DNA from: Serratia ureilytica
GTDB taxonomy: Bacteria > Pseudomonadota > Gammaproteobacteria > Enterobacterales > Enterobacteriaceae
NCBI RefSeq assembly: GCF_013375155.1
Contig: NZ_JABXOF010000001.1
Location: 186,001-250,000, forward strand
Direction: 5' to 3'
Length of the DNA: 64,000 bases
Both the position numbers and the translations under genes were made by a program. Shown one piece after another: positions 45,381 through 54,479 of this stretch. The stretch's first letter is position 1. Each line of letters begins with the position of its first letter. Under the pieces are notes generated by a model. The model had not been told where the DNA came from, did no database searches, and saw only the letters and a program-made list of their open reading frames with translations.

Positions 45381-45647
45381 CTAGCGCAACTGGCTGTCTT
45401 TGCTGCCGCGCCGGTTGTACAGGCTGCTGGCCGCGTGTTTTTTGTCTTGTTCGGCCTGGCAGGCGACACAAAAACGCACCCCCTTCAGCGCCTTGCGGCG
45501 CGCCTCGGGGATCGGTTCTCCACATTCCTGGCAATAGCGCTCGCTCTCGCCATGCCCGAGCGCATCACGCGCACGCTGCACCGCATCGTCGACGGTAGAA
45601 TCAATCTGATCTTGTACGGCGCCGTCCGCCGCCCAGCCGCTGGCCAT
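45381..45647 (-). CDS. ybiI: DksA/TraR C4 zinc-finger protein YbiI
   Basis: Small 88-residue protein of the DksA/TraR family (E. coli YbiI 88). Four cysteines form the zinc finger: YCQECGEPIPEARR and FCVACQAE. The end YNRRGSKDSQLR is identical to E. coli YbiI from memory. The start at 45647 follows AGGAGGT; an ATG at 45650 is too close to that site. The role is unknown; it lacks the long coiled coil of DksA. Confidence 0.92.
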   Translation of the reverse strand: MASGWAADGAVQDQIDSTVDDAVQRARDALGHGESERYCQECGEPIPEARRKALKGVRFCVACQAEQDKKHAASSLYNRRGSKDSQLR

Positions 45648-45723
45648 CATGACCTCCTGACAAGGGAAACCTACCGTTTAATATGGGCCGTTTTTTGCAC
45701 AATTCAACGGCCGCGCAAAAGAA

Positions 45724-45750
45724 AACAGGCCGGGCGAAGCCCAGCCTGTT
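45724..45750 (-). terminator. Terminator of dps
   Basis: On the minus strand AACAGGC..GGGC pairs over 12 positions (one T-G wobble) around a 3-base loop, followed by TTCTTTTG. It lies about 40 bases after the dps stop. Confidence 0.75.
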
Positions 45751-45789
45751 CTGCCCGGCACGACGGGCGGTCTGCAACGCGCTGCGGCG

Positions 45790-46293
45790 TTATTCGATGT
45801 TGGATTCGATGAACCACAGGAACTTGTCCAGATCGCGCGAGGCGGCGGTGAACATGTCGGCGGTGTCTTCGTCTTCCACTTCGGTAATGGCCTTACGGAT
45901 GTCATTCGCCACCGCGCCGTAGCGATCGGCCAGCGCTTTCAGGTGTTCTTGCACGCTGTGGATATTGGTCGGATAGCTTTTCAGCGGCGTGCGATCGTTC
46001 ACCACCTGTACGGTGCCCAGCGCCACGCCGCCCAGCTGCACCACGCGCTCGGCGAAGGTGTCCTGGTGCTCGATGATGGCGGTGCGGAAGCCGTCCAGCA
46101 TTTCATGAACCGCGATAAAGTTCGCGCCACGCATGTTCCAGTGCGCCTGTTTGGTGATCAACGAAAGATCGATGAATTGCACGACCTGATGGTTCAGCGC
46201 CTTGATGGCGGCCAGTTTGATTTTTTCGTCCAGATCGTTACGGGTATACAGCAGATCAGAAGATTTCGTTTTCACCAGTTTAGCGGTACTCAT
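45790..46293 (-). CDS. dps: DNA-protecting ferritin Dps
   Basis: Dodecameric ferritin-like protein of 167 residues (same length as E. coli). [16 protein letters not shown] with a lysine-containing N-terminus for DNA binding; ferroxidase residues appear in [22 protein letters not shown] and the [14 protein letters not shown] segment. It binds DNA and stores iron while using peroxide as oxidant. The promoter upstream has a perfect -10 element. Confidence 0.97.
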   Translation of the reverse strand: MSTAKLVKTKSSDLLYTRNDLDEKIKLAAIKALNHQVVQFIDLSLITKQAHWNMRGANFIAVHEMLDGFRTAIIEHQDTFAERVVQLGGVALGTVQVVNDRTPLKSYPTNIHSVQEHLKALADRYGAVANDIRKAITEVEDEDTADMFTAASRDLDKFLWFIESNIE

Positions 46294-46341
46294 ATCAGAT
46301 ATCCTCTTGATTAGTCGTTGTCCTATTTCATTACGGGATCA

Positions 46342-46370
46342 ATTATAGCAGGGCTGTTTATTTTTGCCGG
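46342..46370 (-). promoter_or_regulatory. dps promoter candidate
   Basis: On the minus strand a perfect -10 box TATAAT lies at 46342-46347, about 50 bases from the dps ATG. The -35 position (46365-46370, CCGGCA) is poor, as expected for a stationary-phase or activator-dependent promoter. Confidence 0.5.
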
Positions 46371-46650
46371 ACGAAAATGGCTATTGCACAAATAGGGTTA
46401 GCCTACGAATAATGGATCTGGTTGAATTTTTAATTAATGCAACACCATGAAAAATATAATTATTTATCATTCGCTGATTTATTGTTTATGGCTGTGAAAA
46501 TTTACCCTGGTTATTTTATTTTTTCGCCTGCGGGCTTCGGCTAAATATCCGCTTTGTTATCGTAGTGTTAATTTCTCATCCATTCATATTGATAGCGGTA
46601 ATTGATGCCGCTACAGTAGGGCAATTATCCTCTCTCTTTATAGGCGAATA
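46371..46650. other. AT-rich region upstream of dps and the P-loop gene
   Basis: About 280 bases without a gene. It is strongly AT-rich in the middle (AATATAATTATTTATCATT), as in regions bound by IHF or H-NS, and probably carries divergent promoters for dps and the P-loop gene. No small ORF or clear palindrome was found. Confidence 0.45.
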
Positions 46651-47202
46651 ATGAAAATTAACGTCGTCGGCACCAGCGGCAGCGGTAAAAGCACCCTGGC
46701 ACGTCAACTGGCGGAACGGCTTGGCGTGCCCTATATCGAGATGGACAGGCTGTATTGGCGGCCCGAATGGCAGGGAACGCCTGATGACGCGTTCCTGGCG
46801 CGGCTTGAACAGACGCTGGCCGAAGCGGGGGATGGCTGGGTGCTGGACGGCAATTACAGCCGCACGCAGCCGATCAAGTGGCGCGAGGTCGATTATATTC
46901 TGTGGCTGGACTACGGTTTCGGCCGCACGCTGTGGCAGGCCGTGCGCCGCGCGTGCCGACGCGCGGCCGGCAAAAGCGAGCTGTGGCCGGGCACCGGCAA
47001 TCGGGAAAGCTTCCGCCGTTCTTTCTTCAGCCGCGAGTCGATCGTGCTCTGGACGATCCGCACTTACTCGAAGAACCGGCGAAAATACCTGGCGGAGATG
47101 GCTCGTCCCGACGCCGGACGCCGTTTCGTGCGCCTGCGTTCTCCCCGCCAGGCCGCCGATTTTCTACGGGCGCTGCCGCAGGTTCACAGCAGCAGACGGT
47201 GA
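46651..47202 (+). CDS. P-loop kinase-like protein (adenylate kinase/topology-modulation family)
   Basis: A 183-residue P-loop NTPase. Walker A is GTSGSGKST at the very N-terminus ([17 protein letters not shown]), then IEMDRLYWRPEWQ and WVLDGNYSRTQP, the substrate-binding segments typical of this family (FlaR/adenylate-kinase-like). A basic, Arg-rich C-terminal half is present. Its 3' end overlaps the convergent YhcH gene by 19 bases. Likely a small nucleotide or nucleoside kinase; the substrate is unknown. Confidence 0.83.
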   Translation: MKINVVGTSGSGKSTLARQLAERLGVPYIEMDRLYWRPEWQGTPDDAFLARLEQTLAEAGDGWVLDGNYSRTQPIKWREVDYILWLDYGFGRTLWQAVRRACRRAAGKSELWPGTGNRESFRRSFFSRESIVLWTIRTYSKNRRKYLAEMARPDAGRRFVRLRSPRQAADFLRALPQVHSSRR

Positions 47203-47651
47203 TGGATCCTCACCACCGCTTTCTTGATTTGCTGTGGCCGCTGCCACACGCAGCCGGTCTTGTGCGGCTCCATCTGGAAAAAGAGGGCGAACATGCCGTG
47301 CGTCATGTGCAGCGTTTGCGGGTGGCGTTTGATGTCCAGCAGCAGCAGATCGCTATTTTCCGCGTGGGGTTGTTCGCGATGTCCGTTGCCCGCCAGACCG
47401 TATTCGATGCGCTCTTCACCGCTGATCAGCAGATGCAGCGCAATGTATTCCTGATGCATTTCGGCGCGCTTTTCCGCCGCCGGCGCGGTGGTCAGCGTCA
47501 TCACGTCCATAAAGATGTTGTCGCCGTCGATCGGGTGATGCCCCAGCGCCAGTTCTGGCAGGTCGCATCGGCGCAATTCGGTCAGGGTTGAAACCAGCGC
47601 CGGCGCGAGTCCGCGGCCGAAGCGTGGGTTGAACAGGCTGTTGTGAATCAC
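47184..47651 (-). CDS. YhcH/YjgK/YiaL family protein (sugar anomerase-like)
   Basis: A 155-residue cupin-like protein (DUF386). It contains the family segments MDVMTLTTAPAAEKRAEMHQEYIALHLLISGEERIEYG and the late block FALFFQMEPHKTGC, in which the Glu and His residues match metal-binding positions. E. coli relatives NanQ and TabA act as sialic-acid anomerase or biofilm modulator. No sialic-acid genes lie nearby. It is convergent with the P-loop gene. Confidence 0.85.
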   Translation of the reverse strand: MIHNSLFNPRFGRGLAPALVSTLTELRRCDLPELALGHHPIDGDNIFMDVMTLTTAPAAEKRAEMHQEYIALHLLISGEERIEYGLAGNGHREQPHAENSDLLLLDIKRHPQTLHMTHGMFALFFQMEPHKTGCVWQRPQQIKKAVVRIHHRLLL

Positions 47652-47783
47652 TGTTATTCTCCATGTGAGCGAAAGTCCAAAGAGCCTGCGATACAGGCTA
47701 AGGGGAAGTATGCCGACTTGTCACGAGGAAAACAGTTAACCCGCCTGCATTCCGACGTTGCGGTCTGCAGGCGAGTCGGGTCA

Positions 47784-48671
47784 TCAGGAAAGGCTTTCGA
47801 GGCGAGGTTTGGGGCGAATGGTGAGGGCGGAGCCCATGGAGGCGGCGATGATCGCCGCCAGCGCCAGCCATTGCACGCCGCTCAGGTGTTCGCCGAGGAA
47901 CAGCATGCCGGATAACGCCGCCATCGCCGGTTCCAGGCTCATCAAGGTGCCGAAGGTGCGCGCCGGAATTTTGGGCAGCGCGATGATCTCCAGCGAATAA
48001 GGCAGCGCGGTGGAGAGGATCGCCACCGCCAGCGCTATCGGCAGAATCTCAACGTTGAACAGCACGCTGCCGGTTTGCCAGGCGCCGATCGGGCAGAACA
48101 CCAACGCGGCGATCAGCGAGCCGAGCGCCACCGTGCCGGGGCCGTGATCGCCGCCGGCCTTCTGGCCGAAGATGATATAGACCGCCCAGCAGGCGCCGGC
48201 GCCGAGCGCGCAGGCGGCACCGAACGGGTCGATTCCGCCTACGCCGTGACCAAGCGGCAGCAGGAACCACAGCCCGGCGATCGCCAACGCCACCCAAAGG
48301 AAGTCAATCGGCCGCCGCGACGAGAACATGGCCACCGCCAGCGGGCCGGTAAACTCCAGCGCCACGGCGATGCCGAGCGGCACGGTGCGCAACGACAGGT
48401 AGAACAGGTAGTTCATCGCGCCGAGCGACAGGCCGTAAATCAACAGCGGCAAGCGGCTGCCGGCGGCGATGCGCATGCGCCACGGGCGGAAGATGATGAA
48501 CAGAATCAGGGTGCCGATGAAAAGACGCAGCGTCGTGATGCCTTCCGCGCCCACGATCGGGAACAGGCTTTTGGCCAACGAAGCGCCGCTCTGGATCGAC
48601 ACCATGGCGATGATTAACAGACAAATGGGCAGCAGCGCGGAGGGCGCTCTGCCGGCAGTAGATAACGACAT
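47784..48671 (-). CDS. rhtA: Threonine/homoserine exporter RhtA
   Basis: Ten-helix EamA transporter of 295 residues (same as E. coli), located beside ompX as in E. coli. The segment SIQSGASLAKSLFPIVGAEGITTLRLFIGTLIL is typical, and PARTFGTLMSLEPAMAALSGMLFLGE closes the second repeat. It exports threonine and homoserine from the cytoplasm. Confidence 0.94.
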   Translation of the reverse strand: MSLSTAGRAPSALLPICLLIIAMVSIQSGASLAKSLFPIVGAEGITTLRLFIGTLILFIIFRPWRMRIAAGSRLPLLIYGLSLGAMNYLFYLSLRTVPLGIAVALEFTGPLAVAMFSSRRPIDFLWVALAIAGLWFLLPLGHGVGGIDPFGAACALGAGACWAVYIIFGQKAGGDHGPGTVALGSLIAALVFCPIGAWQTGSVLFNVEILPIALAVAILSTALPYSLEIIALPKIPARTFGTLMSLEPAMAALSGMLFLGEHLSGVQWLALAAIIAASMGSALTIRPKPRLESLS

Positions 48672-49071
48672 CCTTAACGGGCCTTTTATGCGCCGTTCCT
48701 CAGCCTTGAGAAAACGGTCGAAACGGGGATGCGAGCAGTGTAAATGAAATGGCGAAAATCTGTCTGAGAAAAGCGCGCATCGCGGTGAAATCCGCCGATC
48801 CTCGGATGAGATGTGGCGGATTTGGTCAAAAAGTGCGCTTTTTCTTAAGAATTATCTGGATATTAAATAGGTGATTTTTGTCACAGAAAGTCGTAGAATA
48901 CGGCCGAAAATAGAGCGAAAAGAAGAAGATACACTGTTCTTGAAATCTTCTGTTACACGATATAAAGCATTAGACACTCATTTCAAGGCAGAGTTTCACG
49001 CTAATTTTTGTTATATTTTCAAAGCATGAACAAATGGATGTACTTAATAATAAAACGCGTTTGAGGTGGTT
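48672..49071. other. Long upstream region of ompX with a hairpin
   Basis: Four hundred bases without a gene. At 48788-48823 AAATCCGCC and GGCGGATTT form a 9-bp stem around an 18-base loop that itself contains ATCC/GGAT. The last 150 bases are AT-rich and carry the ompX promoter and leader; TGTTATATT near 49010 is an extended -10 candidate. No small ORF with a ribosome site was found. Confidence 0.45.
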
Positions 49072-49590
49072 ATGAAAAAAATTGCATGTCTTTCCGCAGT
49101 AGCAGCTTGCGTATTAGCAGTTAGCGCAGGTACCGCATTCGCTGGTCAGAGCACCGTATCCGCTGGCTATGCGCAGGGTGATTTCCAAGGCGTTGCTAAC
49201 AAAGCCGACGGTTTCAACCTGAAATACCGTTACGAGTTCGACAACAACCCACTGGGCGTAATCGGTTCCTTTACCCACCTGGAAAAGGACGGTTCTCAGG
49301 ACGGTTTCTATAACAAAGCTCAGTACAACTCTATCTCTGCCGGTCCAGCATACCGCATCAATGACTGGGCGAGCATCTACGGTCTGGTTGGCCTGGGTTA
49401 CGGTAAATTCACTACCAACGCTCAGAACGGCACTTCTCGTCACGACACCGCTGACTACGGCTTCACCTACGGCGCCGGTCTGCAGTTCAACCCAATCGAG
49501 AACGTTGCCCTGGATGTCGGTTACGAGCAGAACCGCATTCGCAGCGTTGACGTTGGCACCTGGAACGTTGGCGTAGGCTACCGCTTCTAA
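49072..49590 (+). CDS. ompX: Outer membrane protein OmpX
   Basis: Eight-stranded outer-membrane barrel, 172 residues (E. coli 171). The signal peptide MKKIACLSAVAACVLAVSAGTAFAG is cut after FA-G. The barrel has alternating hydrophobic strands such as STVSAGYAQGD and ends GTWNVGVGYRF with the terminal Phe. The ATG at 49072 follows GAGG with a 5-base spacing; a GTG 6 bases earlier is rejected. A strong terminator follows. Confidence 0.96.
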   Translation: MKKIACLSAVAACVLAVSAGTAFAGQSTVSAGYAQGDFQGVANKADGFNLKYRYEFDNNPLGVIGSFTHLEKDGSQDGFYNKAQYNSISAGPAYRINDWASIYGLVGLGYGKFTTNAQNGTSRHDTADYGFTYGAGLQFNPIENVALDVGYEQNRIRSVDVGTWNVGVGYRF

Positions 49591-49641
49591 GTGTGTTCGT
49601 GCCTGCGGGCATGAACCTGCGGCCTTGTTTGCCGCACCCAT

Positions 49642-49669
49642 AAAAAATCCGCCTCCGGGCGGATTTTTT
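49642..49669 (+). terminator. Rho-independent terminator of ompX
   Basis: AAAAAATCCGCC and GGCGGATTTTTT form a 12-bp stem around TCCG, with T runs at the 3' end. It lies about 50 bases after the ompX stop and just before the convergent nitrilase-family gene. Confidence 0.9.
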
Positions 49670-49676
49670 TTATCTG

Positions 49677-50660
49677 TCATTCACCGCCGCGCCCCGTCGG
49701 CTGCGTCGAAAAGCGCGCGCTGCGGGCATCGCGCTCGTAGCCTTGCGGCTCGGTCAACAACCCGTACAGCTCGGGGCGCCGCCCGTAGATCCAGCGGCGA
49801 CCGGTGCTGAGCGGGATTAGCGTCAGATCGAGCTCGGCGCTGACCATCCGGTCTTCCGCCGCCCAGGTCTCCGCCACGATCCGGCCGTAAGGATCGAGGA
49901 TCATCGCGTTGCCGGTGCGTATTTCATCGTCATCTCGGCCCACGCCGTTGCTGAACAGCAAGAACAGCCCGTTGTCGTGAGCGCGCGACGGCAGCCAGCG
50001 CATCAGCCAGCCGCGGCCGTGTTCGCCGCGAAAGGCGGCTTCTATCGCCTGCGGATCTTCCACGCGCCGCTGCCACAGCGCCTGCGGGATCGGCTTCATG
50101 CCGTGCGGGCTGCGCGAATGGGTGCCGCCGGTCTGGTGCGGGGCGATCAGCACCTCCGCGCCCAGCAGCGCCGTTGCGCGCACATTCTCCACCAGATTAT
50201 TGTCCCAGCAGATCAATACGCCCACGCGTACGCCCCAGGGGGTATCGAACACCGTATAGCGGTCGCCGCTGGCGATAGCCGGGTGCTCGAAGGCGTGCAG
50301 TTTGCGGTGCACATGCAGTTCGCCGTCCGGCAGACAAACGGCATAGGCGTTGTAACACCGGCCGTCATCGCCCAGCTCGATCAGCCCGACGCCAATCGCC
50401 ATGTTGTAACGCTCAGCCAGCGGGCGAATGCGCGCCAGCGAAGGGCTGCTCACGATCGGCTCCGCCAGCGCCCGCACTTCGGCGTCGGACAGATGGCGCA
50501 CGTGCCAATAGCCGGTGACGCACATTTCCGGGAAGGCCAACAGCTGTATCTGTTGTTCGGCCGCTTCCGCGATAAAGCGTTCCATGGTCGACAGGTTGTA
50601 ATTCTTGTCATTGGCGCGATGCTGGAATTGCACCGTGGCGGCGCGTAATGAGGTGGTCAT
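49677..50660 (-). CDS. Carbon-nitrogen hydrolase (nitrilase superfamily)
   Basis: A 327-residue amidase or nitrilase of the C-N hydrolase superfamily. The catalytic triad is visible: Glu in LLAFPEMCVTGYW, Lys in the HRKLHAFE region, and Cys in VLICWDNNLVENVRATALLGAEVLIAP. The FRGEHGRGWLMRWLPSRAHDNGLFLLF segment continues the fold. It is divergent from a LysR gene, which probably controls it through a 9-bp inverted repeat. The exact substrate is unknown. Confidence 0.88.
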   Translation of the reverse strand: MTTSLRAATVQFQHRANDKNYNLSTMERFIAEAAEQQIQLLAFPEMCVTGYWHVRHLSDAEVRALAEPIVSSPSLARIRPLAERYNMAIGVGLIELGDDGRCYNAYAVCLPDGELHVHRKLHAFEHPAIASGDRYTVFDTPWGVRVGVLICWDNNLVENVRATALLGAEVLIAPHQTGGTHSRSPHGMKPIPQALWQRRVEDPQAIEAAFRGEHGRGWLMRWLPSRAHDNGLFLLFSNGVGRDDDEIRTGNAMILDPYGRIVAETWAAEDRMVSAELDLTLIPLSTGRRWIYGRRPELYGLLTEPQGYERDARSARFSTQPTGRGGE

Positions 50661-50684
50661 GGGATCTCTCCGGTTGGGGTATGC

Positions 50685-50724
50685 ATTGATTACAGCAGGC
50701 GAATTGATTACTGTATAATCAATT
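50685..50724. promoter_or_regulatory. LysR operator candidate between nitrilase-family and LysR genes
   Basis: AATTGATTA (50702-50710) and TAATCAATT (50716-50724) form a perfect 9-bp inverted repeat with a 5-base centre. ATTGATTAC also occurs as a direct repeat at 50685 and 50703, an 18-base period. Position fits a LysR-type binding region. Confidence 0.6.
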
Positions 50725-50751
50725 AAATTCCTTATTTGATAACCTAATGGA

Positions 50752-51624
50752 ATGGATATAAAACAACTGCGCGCCCTGGTGGCGCTGGCGGAGCAGGGTA
50801 ACTATCGGCAGGCGGCGAGCCTGCTGTGCATCAGCCAACCGGCGCTGAGCAAGCAAATTCAGGCGCTGGAAGCCCAGCTTGACGTTCGGCTGTTCGAGCG
50901 CGGCCGACAAGGGGCGGTGCTCACTGCCGGCGGGCGGCGGCTTTACCCGGAGGCGCAGGCGCTGGTGGAGCAGTATCAGCAGTTTCAGCGGCGCGCGCGG
51001 CGGGTGGCGCTCGGGGAAGCGGGGCGGCTGGCGCTGGGGTTTGGCCTGTCCAGTTTTCATCTGGCGCCGCAGCTGGTGGCCGCCTTTCGCCAACGGTTTC
51101 CCGAGGTGGCGATTGGCCTCGAAGATCTGCCGTCGGAGCGGCAGTATCAGCTGTTGCTGCAGGGAGAGTTGCAGGCGGGGTTCGTGCGCTTGCCGGTCAA
51201 TACGCCGCTGTGCGGTGTGGCATTGCTGAGCGATAGGTTGGTGCTGGCCGCGCCGGGCGCACTGGCGCTGCGCGCCGACGATCTGATGGCGCGTTTCAAT
51301 CAGCTGCCGCTGTTGCAATTGACCCCTAAACGCGGGCGCGGGCTGAGCGATCAGTCGCTGCGGTTTATCGCCGCTCACCGGTTGACGCCGAACGTGGTGC
51401 AGCAGGCCGGCGACATCCAGACGCTATTGGCGTTGGTTGCCGCCGGCGTCGGCGTCGCGCTGCTGCCGCACAGCATCACGCATATCGCGCCGGCCGGCAT
51501 CGACATTTTACCTCTGAGCGGCGAGGAGACGGAGTGGCAGGTCGGTATCGCCTGGGATCCGCAGCGCACCGACGCGCTGCGGGACAACTTCATTCAGACG
51601 GCGTTGGCGGTGCAACGCGCTTAG
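50752..51624 (+). CDS. LysR family transcriptional regulator
   Basis: LysR regulator of 290 residues. The HTH (about 1-60) reads MDIKQLRALVALAEQGNYRQAASLLCISQPALSKQIQALEAQLDVRLFERGRQG, then the substrate domain with FVRLPVNTPLCGVALL. It is divergent from the nitrilase-family gene and probably controls it. The effector is unknown. Its 3' end is 4 bases from the GNAT stop. Confidence 0.9.
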   Translation: MDIKQLRALVALAEQGNYRQAASLLCISQPALSKQIQALEAQLDVRLFERGRQGAVLTAGGRRLYPEAQALVEQYQQFQRRARRVALGEAGRLALGFGLSSFHLAPQLVAAFRQRFPEVAIGLEDLPSERQYQLLLQGELQAGFVRLPVNTPLCGVALLSDRLVLAAPGALALRADDLMARFNQLPLLQLTPKRGRGLSDQSLRFIAAHRLTPNVVQQAGDIQTLLALVAAGVGVALLPHSITHIAPAGIDILPLSGEETEWQVGIAWDPQRTDALRDNFIQTALAVQRA

Positions 51625-51628
51625 GCAT

Positions 51629-52159
51629 TCAAAGCGGGCAGTGCATCACCACGATCGGGTTTTGATGGTACTCGCTGCGGTGGCTTTCGCTGAAGCCGAC
51701 CTTTTTCGCCAACGCCAGCGAAGCCTGGTTTTCAGGTGAGATGATGCAGACGGTTTTTTCCCCCGGCAGGTGCGTTTTCCCCCAGGCCAGCGCCGCCCGC
51801 AGCGCCTCGGTGGCATAGCCTTTGCCGTGCGCCGAACTCACCAGCGTCCAGCCCATCTCCGGCGCATCGAGCGCCGGGGTGATGTCGCGCAGGAAGTTAG
51901 AGAAGCCGATGCTGCCGAGGTACTCGCCGCTCTGCTTGTCACGCACCGCCCAATACCCGTATCCCAACAGCGCCCAGTGGCCAACGTAGCGCATCAGGCG
52001 CCCCCAGGAGTCTTCCCGGTCGCGTGGGGTGCCGCCGATATAGCGCACCACCAGCGGGTCGGCCCACAGCGCGGCCAGCGAGTCGAAGTCGTCCAGCGTG
52101 TGCGCGTCCAGCCGCAGGCGTTCGGTGATAAGCGTGGGCGCGGTGTTGATTACGGTCAT
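51629..52159 (-). CDS. RimJ/RimL-type GNAT acetyltransferase
   Basis: A 176-residue GNAT of the RimJ/RimL subgroup. Opening TLITERLRLDAHTLDDFDSLAALWADPLVVRYIGG, the acetyl-CoA segment SSAHGKGYATEALRAALAWG, and the closing ENQASLALAKKVGFSESHRSEY are typical. Such proteins acetylate ribosomal protein N-termini or small molecules; the target is unknown. It is upstream of the gntP-like gene's 3' end with about 60 bases between. Confidence 0.87.
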   Translation of the reverse strand: MTVINTAPTLITERLRLDAHTLDDFDSLAALWADPLVVRYIGGTPRDREDSWGRLMRYVGHWALLGYGYWAVRDKQSGEYLGSIGFSNFLRDITPALDAPEMGWTLVSSAHGKGYATEALRAALAWGKTHLPGEKTVCIISPENQASLALAKKVGFSESHRSEYHQNPIVVMHCPL

Positions 52160-52222
52160 GTTGCTGCTCCTGCACAGGATGAAAGGCGATGAAAAACAAC
52201 GGCGTTCAGTATGCCAGAGAAA

Positions 52223-53593
52223 TCACGCCGCCAGCCACAACAGCCAGGTGAACAGGAAGCCGCTCAGGCCGAGCAGGGTGGTCAACACCGTCCAGGTCTT
52301 CAGGCCATCGGCCACCGACAGCCCCAGATAGCGCGTGACGATCCAAAAACCGGAGTCGTTGACGTGCGAAAGCCCGAGCCCGCCGAAACAGGTCGCCAGG
52401 GTTACCAGCACCAGCTGCAGCTGATTCAAGCCGCTGACCGCTTCCGACAACAGGCCGCCGGTGGTCAGGATCGCCACGGTGGCGGAACCCTGCGAGGCGC
52501 GCAGCGCCAGCGAAATGATAAACGCGGCGGGCACCAGCGGCAGGCCGATGGCCGTCAGCACTTCCGCCAGCGCCTTGCCGACGCCGGACTCCACCAGCAC
52601 CTTGCCGAACACGCCGCCCGCGCCGGTTACCAGGATCACCACCGCGGCGGTCGGCAGCGCGGCCCCCATCACGTCGCCGGCGTGTTGCAGGCTCCAGCCG
52701 CGGCGCAGCGCCAGGAAATAGAAGGCCAACAGCAGGGCGATCATCAGCGCCACCGCCGGCGAGCCCAGCAGCGACAGCGCGTCGCGCAGCGCCGAGCCGG
52801 CCGGCAGCAGGGTGGCGGAGACGGTGCCGAGCATGATGATGGCGATCGGGATGACGATCAGCGCCGCCACCAGGCCGGCGCCGGGCGGGTTGATGCGATC
52901 GCTGAGCGGCGCGTGATCTTCCGGACGCGGCTCCGGCGCCGCCAGCTGCAGCTGTTCCAGCACCTCTATCGATAACGGATAGGTTTTGCGGTTGAGGTAG
53001 TTGGCGGCGAAATAGCCGATAACGCCGACCGGAATACAGATCGCGAGGCCGATAATGGTCAGCCAGCCGATGTCGGCGTTGAGCAAGCCGGCGGCGGCGA
53101 CCGGGCCGGGGTGCGGCGGCAGCGCGACGTGTACCGTCAACATCACGCCGGCCATCGGCAGGCCGAACTTGAGCGGCGACACTTTGGCGACCTTGGCGAA
53201 GCCATAGATAATCGGCGCCAGAATGATAAAACCGACGTCGAAGAACACCGGAATGCCGAGAATAAACGCGGCGAGGGTCAGCGCCGCGACGGTATGTTTC
53301 GGCCCCAGACCCTGGCTGAAACGCTGCGCCAGCGACTCGGCGCCGCCCGATTGTTCGATCATGCGGCCGAGCATCGCCCCCAGACCGATGATGATGGTCA
53401 CCGAGCCGAGCACGCCGCCCATTCCGGCGGTCATCACTTTCATCACTTCGCCGGTCGGAATGCCGCTGGCCAGCGCCACCAGCAAACTGACCACCAACAG
53501 CGCGACAAAGGGCTGCACCTTCGCCTTAATCACCATCAATAACAGCAGCACCACGCCGAGTACGGCAATCAGCAACAGCAGAGAGGTAGACAT
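52223..53593 (-). CDS. GntP family permease (tetronate/gluconate-type)
   Basis: Inner-membrane H+ symporter of 456 residues with about 12-14 helices. IIGLGAMLGRMIEQSGGAESLAQRFSQGLGPKHTVAALTLAAFILGIPVFFDVGF is the family core, and SLALRASQGSATVAILTTGG is a late conserved block. It closes the otn operon, the place of ygbN in E. coli, so it likely imports the threonate or tetronate that the upstream genes degrade. The start at 53593 is the methionine after the longer upstream reading; an AAAGG site precedes it. Confidence 0.9.
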   Translation of the reverse strand: MSTSLLLLIAVLGVVLLLLMVIKAKVQPFVALLVVSLLVALASGIPTGEVMKVMTAGMGGVLGSVTIIIGLGAMLGRMIEQSGGAESLAQRFSQGLGPKHTVAALTLAAFILGIPVFFDVGFIILAPIIYGFAKVAKVSPLKFGLPMAGVMLTVHVALPPHPGPVAAAGLLNADIGWLTIIGLAICIPVGVIGYFAANYLNRKTYPLSIEVLEQLQLAAPEPRPEDHAPLSDRINPPGAGLVAALIVIPIAIIMLGTVSATLLPAGSALRDALSLLGSPAVALMIALLLAFYFLALRRGWSLQHAGDVMGAALPTAAVVILVTGAGGVFGKVLVESGVGKALAEVLTAIGLPLVPAAFIISLALRASQGSATVAILTTGGLLSEAVSGLNQLQLVLVTLATCFGGLGLSHVNDSGFWIVTRYLGLSVADGLKTWTVLTTLLGLSGFLFTWLLWLAA

Positions 53594-53699
53594 GAAAAAA
53601 GCCTTTCGTTGGGTAAGCGTTGGGCACCGCGATCGCCGCGTGGCGATACGGGTGCGTTTCATTGTTATAAAATCGATTTCCTGGTGTCGGCGTGCGGCT

Positions 53700-54476
53700 T
53701 TAGCGGTAAGGCTTCAGCCAGCCGAGCCCGGCGGCGGTGTCGCCGCGCGGGCGGTATTCGCAACCGATCCAGCCCTGATAGCCGAGCGCATCCAGTTTGT
53801 CGAACAGCCACGGGTAATTCAGTTCGCCCTCGTCGGGCTCATGACGATCCGGCACCGAGGCTATCTGGATATGCGCGTAGCGCCCGGCCAGCGTCTCCAG
53901 CAGCCCGCTGATATTGCCGTCCACCAACTGCGCGTGGAAAAAATCGAACTGGATGAACACGTTCGGTCTTTCGATCGCCGCCACCGCTTCCGCCGCCTGA
54001 TGCTGACTGGCGAACAGGTAGTCGGGCTTGACCGGCGGGCTGAGCGCCTCGATCAGCACCTTGACGCCGTGCGGCGCAAAAGCGTCTGCGGCATAGCGCG
54101 CATTGGCGATAAAGGTGTCGAGATGACGCCGCCGATCCGCGCTCGCGGGCACCACGCCGGCCATCAGGTGCACGCAGGGGCAGGAAAGGGCGATGGCGTA
54201 GGCCAGCGCGCGATCGATATCGGCGCGCGCATCCCGTTCGCGGCCCGGCAGCGCCGCCAGCCCCCATTCGCCGGCGGCGGCATCGCCGGGCGCGGTGTTG
54301 AACAGCACCTGTTGCAGGCCGTGTTCGCGCAGTTTCTCGGCCAACAGATCGGCGGGATGCTCGTAAGGGAACAGGAATTCCACCGCGCTGAAGCCCTGTG
54401 CGGCAGCGGCGGCAAAGCGATCGAGGAACGGCACCTCGGTAAACATCATCGACAAATTGGCGGCAAATTTAGGCAT
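53700..54476 (-). CDS. otnI: 2-oxo-tetronate isomerase OtnI
   Basis: TIM-barrel isomerase of 258 residues (YgbM in E. coli), of the hydroxypyruvate isomerase-like family. It starts [49 protein letters not shown], and metal ligands are in [29 protein letters not shown] and GCEYRPRGD. It interconverts 2-oxo- and 3-oxo-tetronate. It lies 3 bases after otnC and about 105 bases before the permease. Confidence 0.93.
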   Translation of the reverse strand: MPKFAANLSMMFTEVPFLDRFAAAAAQGFSAVEFLFPYEHPADLLAEKLREHGLQQVLFNTAPGDAAAGEWGLAALPGRERDARADIDRALAYAIALSCPCVHLMAGVVPASADRRRHLDTFIANARYAADAFAPHGVKVLIEALSPPVKPDYLFASQHQAAEAVAAIERPNVFIQFDFFHAQLVDGNISGLLETLAGRYAHIQIASVPDRHEPDEGELNYPWLFDKLDALGYQGWIGCEYRPRGDTAAGLGWLKPYR

Positions 54477-54479
54477 GGT

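Noticed and set aside
47652-47783. Imperfect GCCTGCA/TGCAGGC hairpin after rhtA.
   Set aside because: The loop is long and only a short T run follows, too weak to call a terminator.
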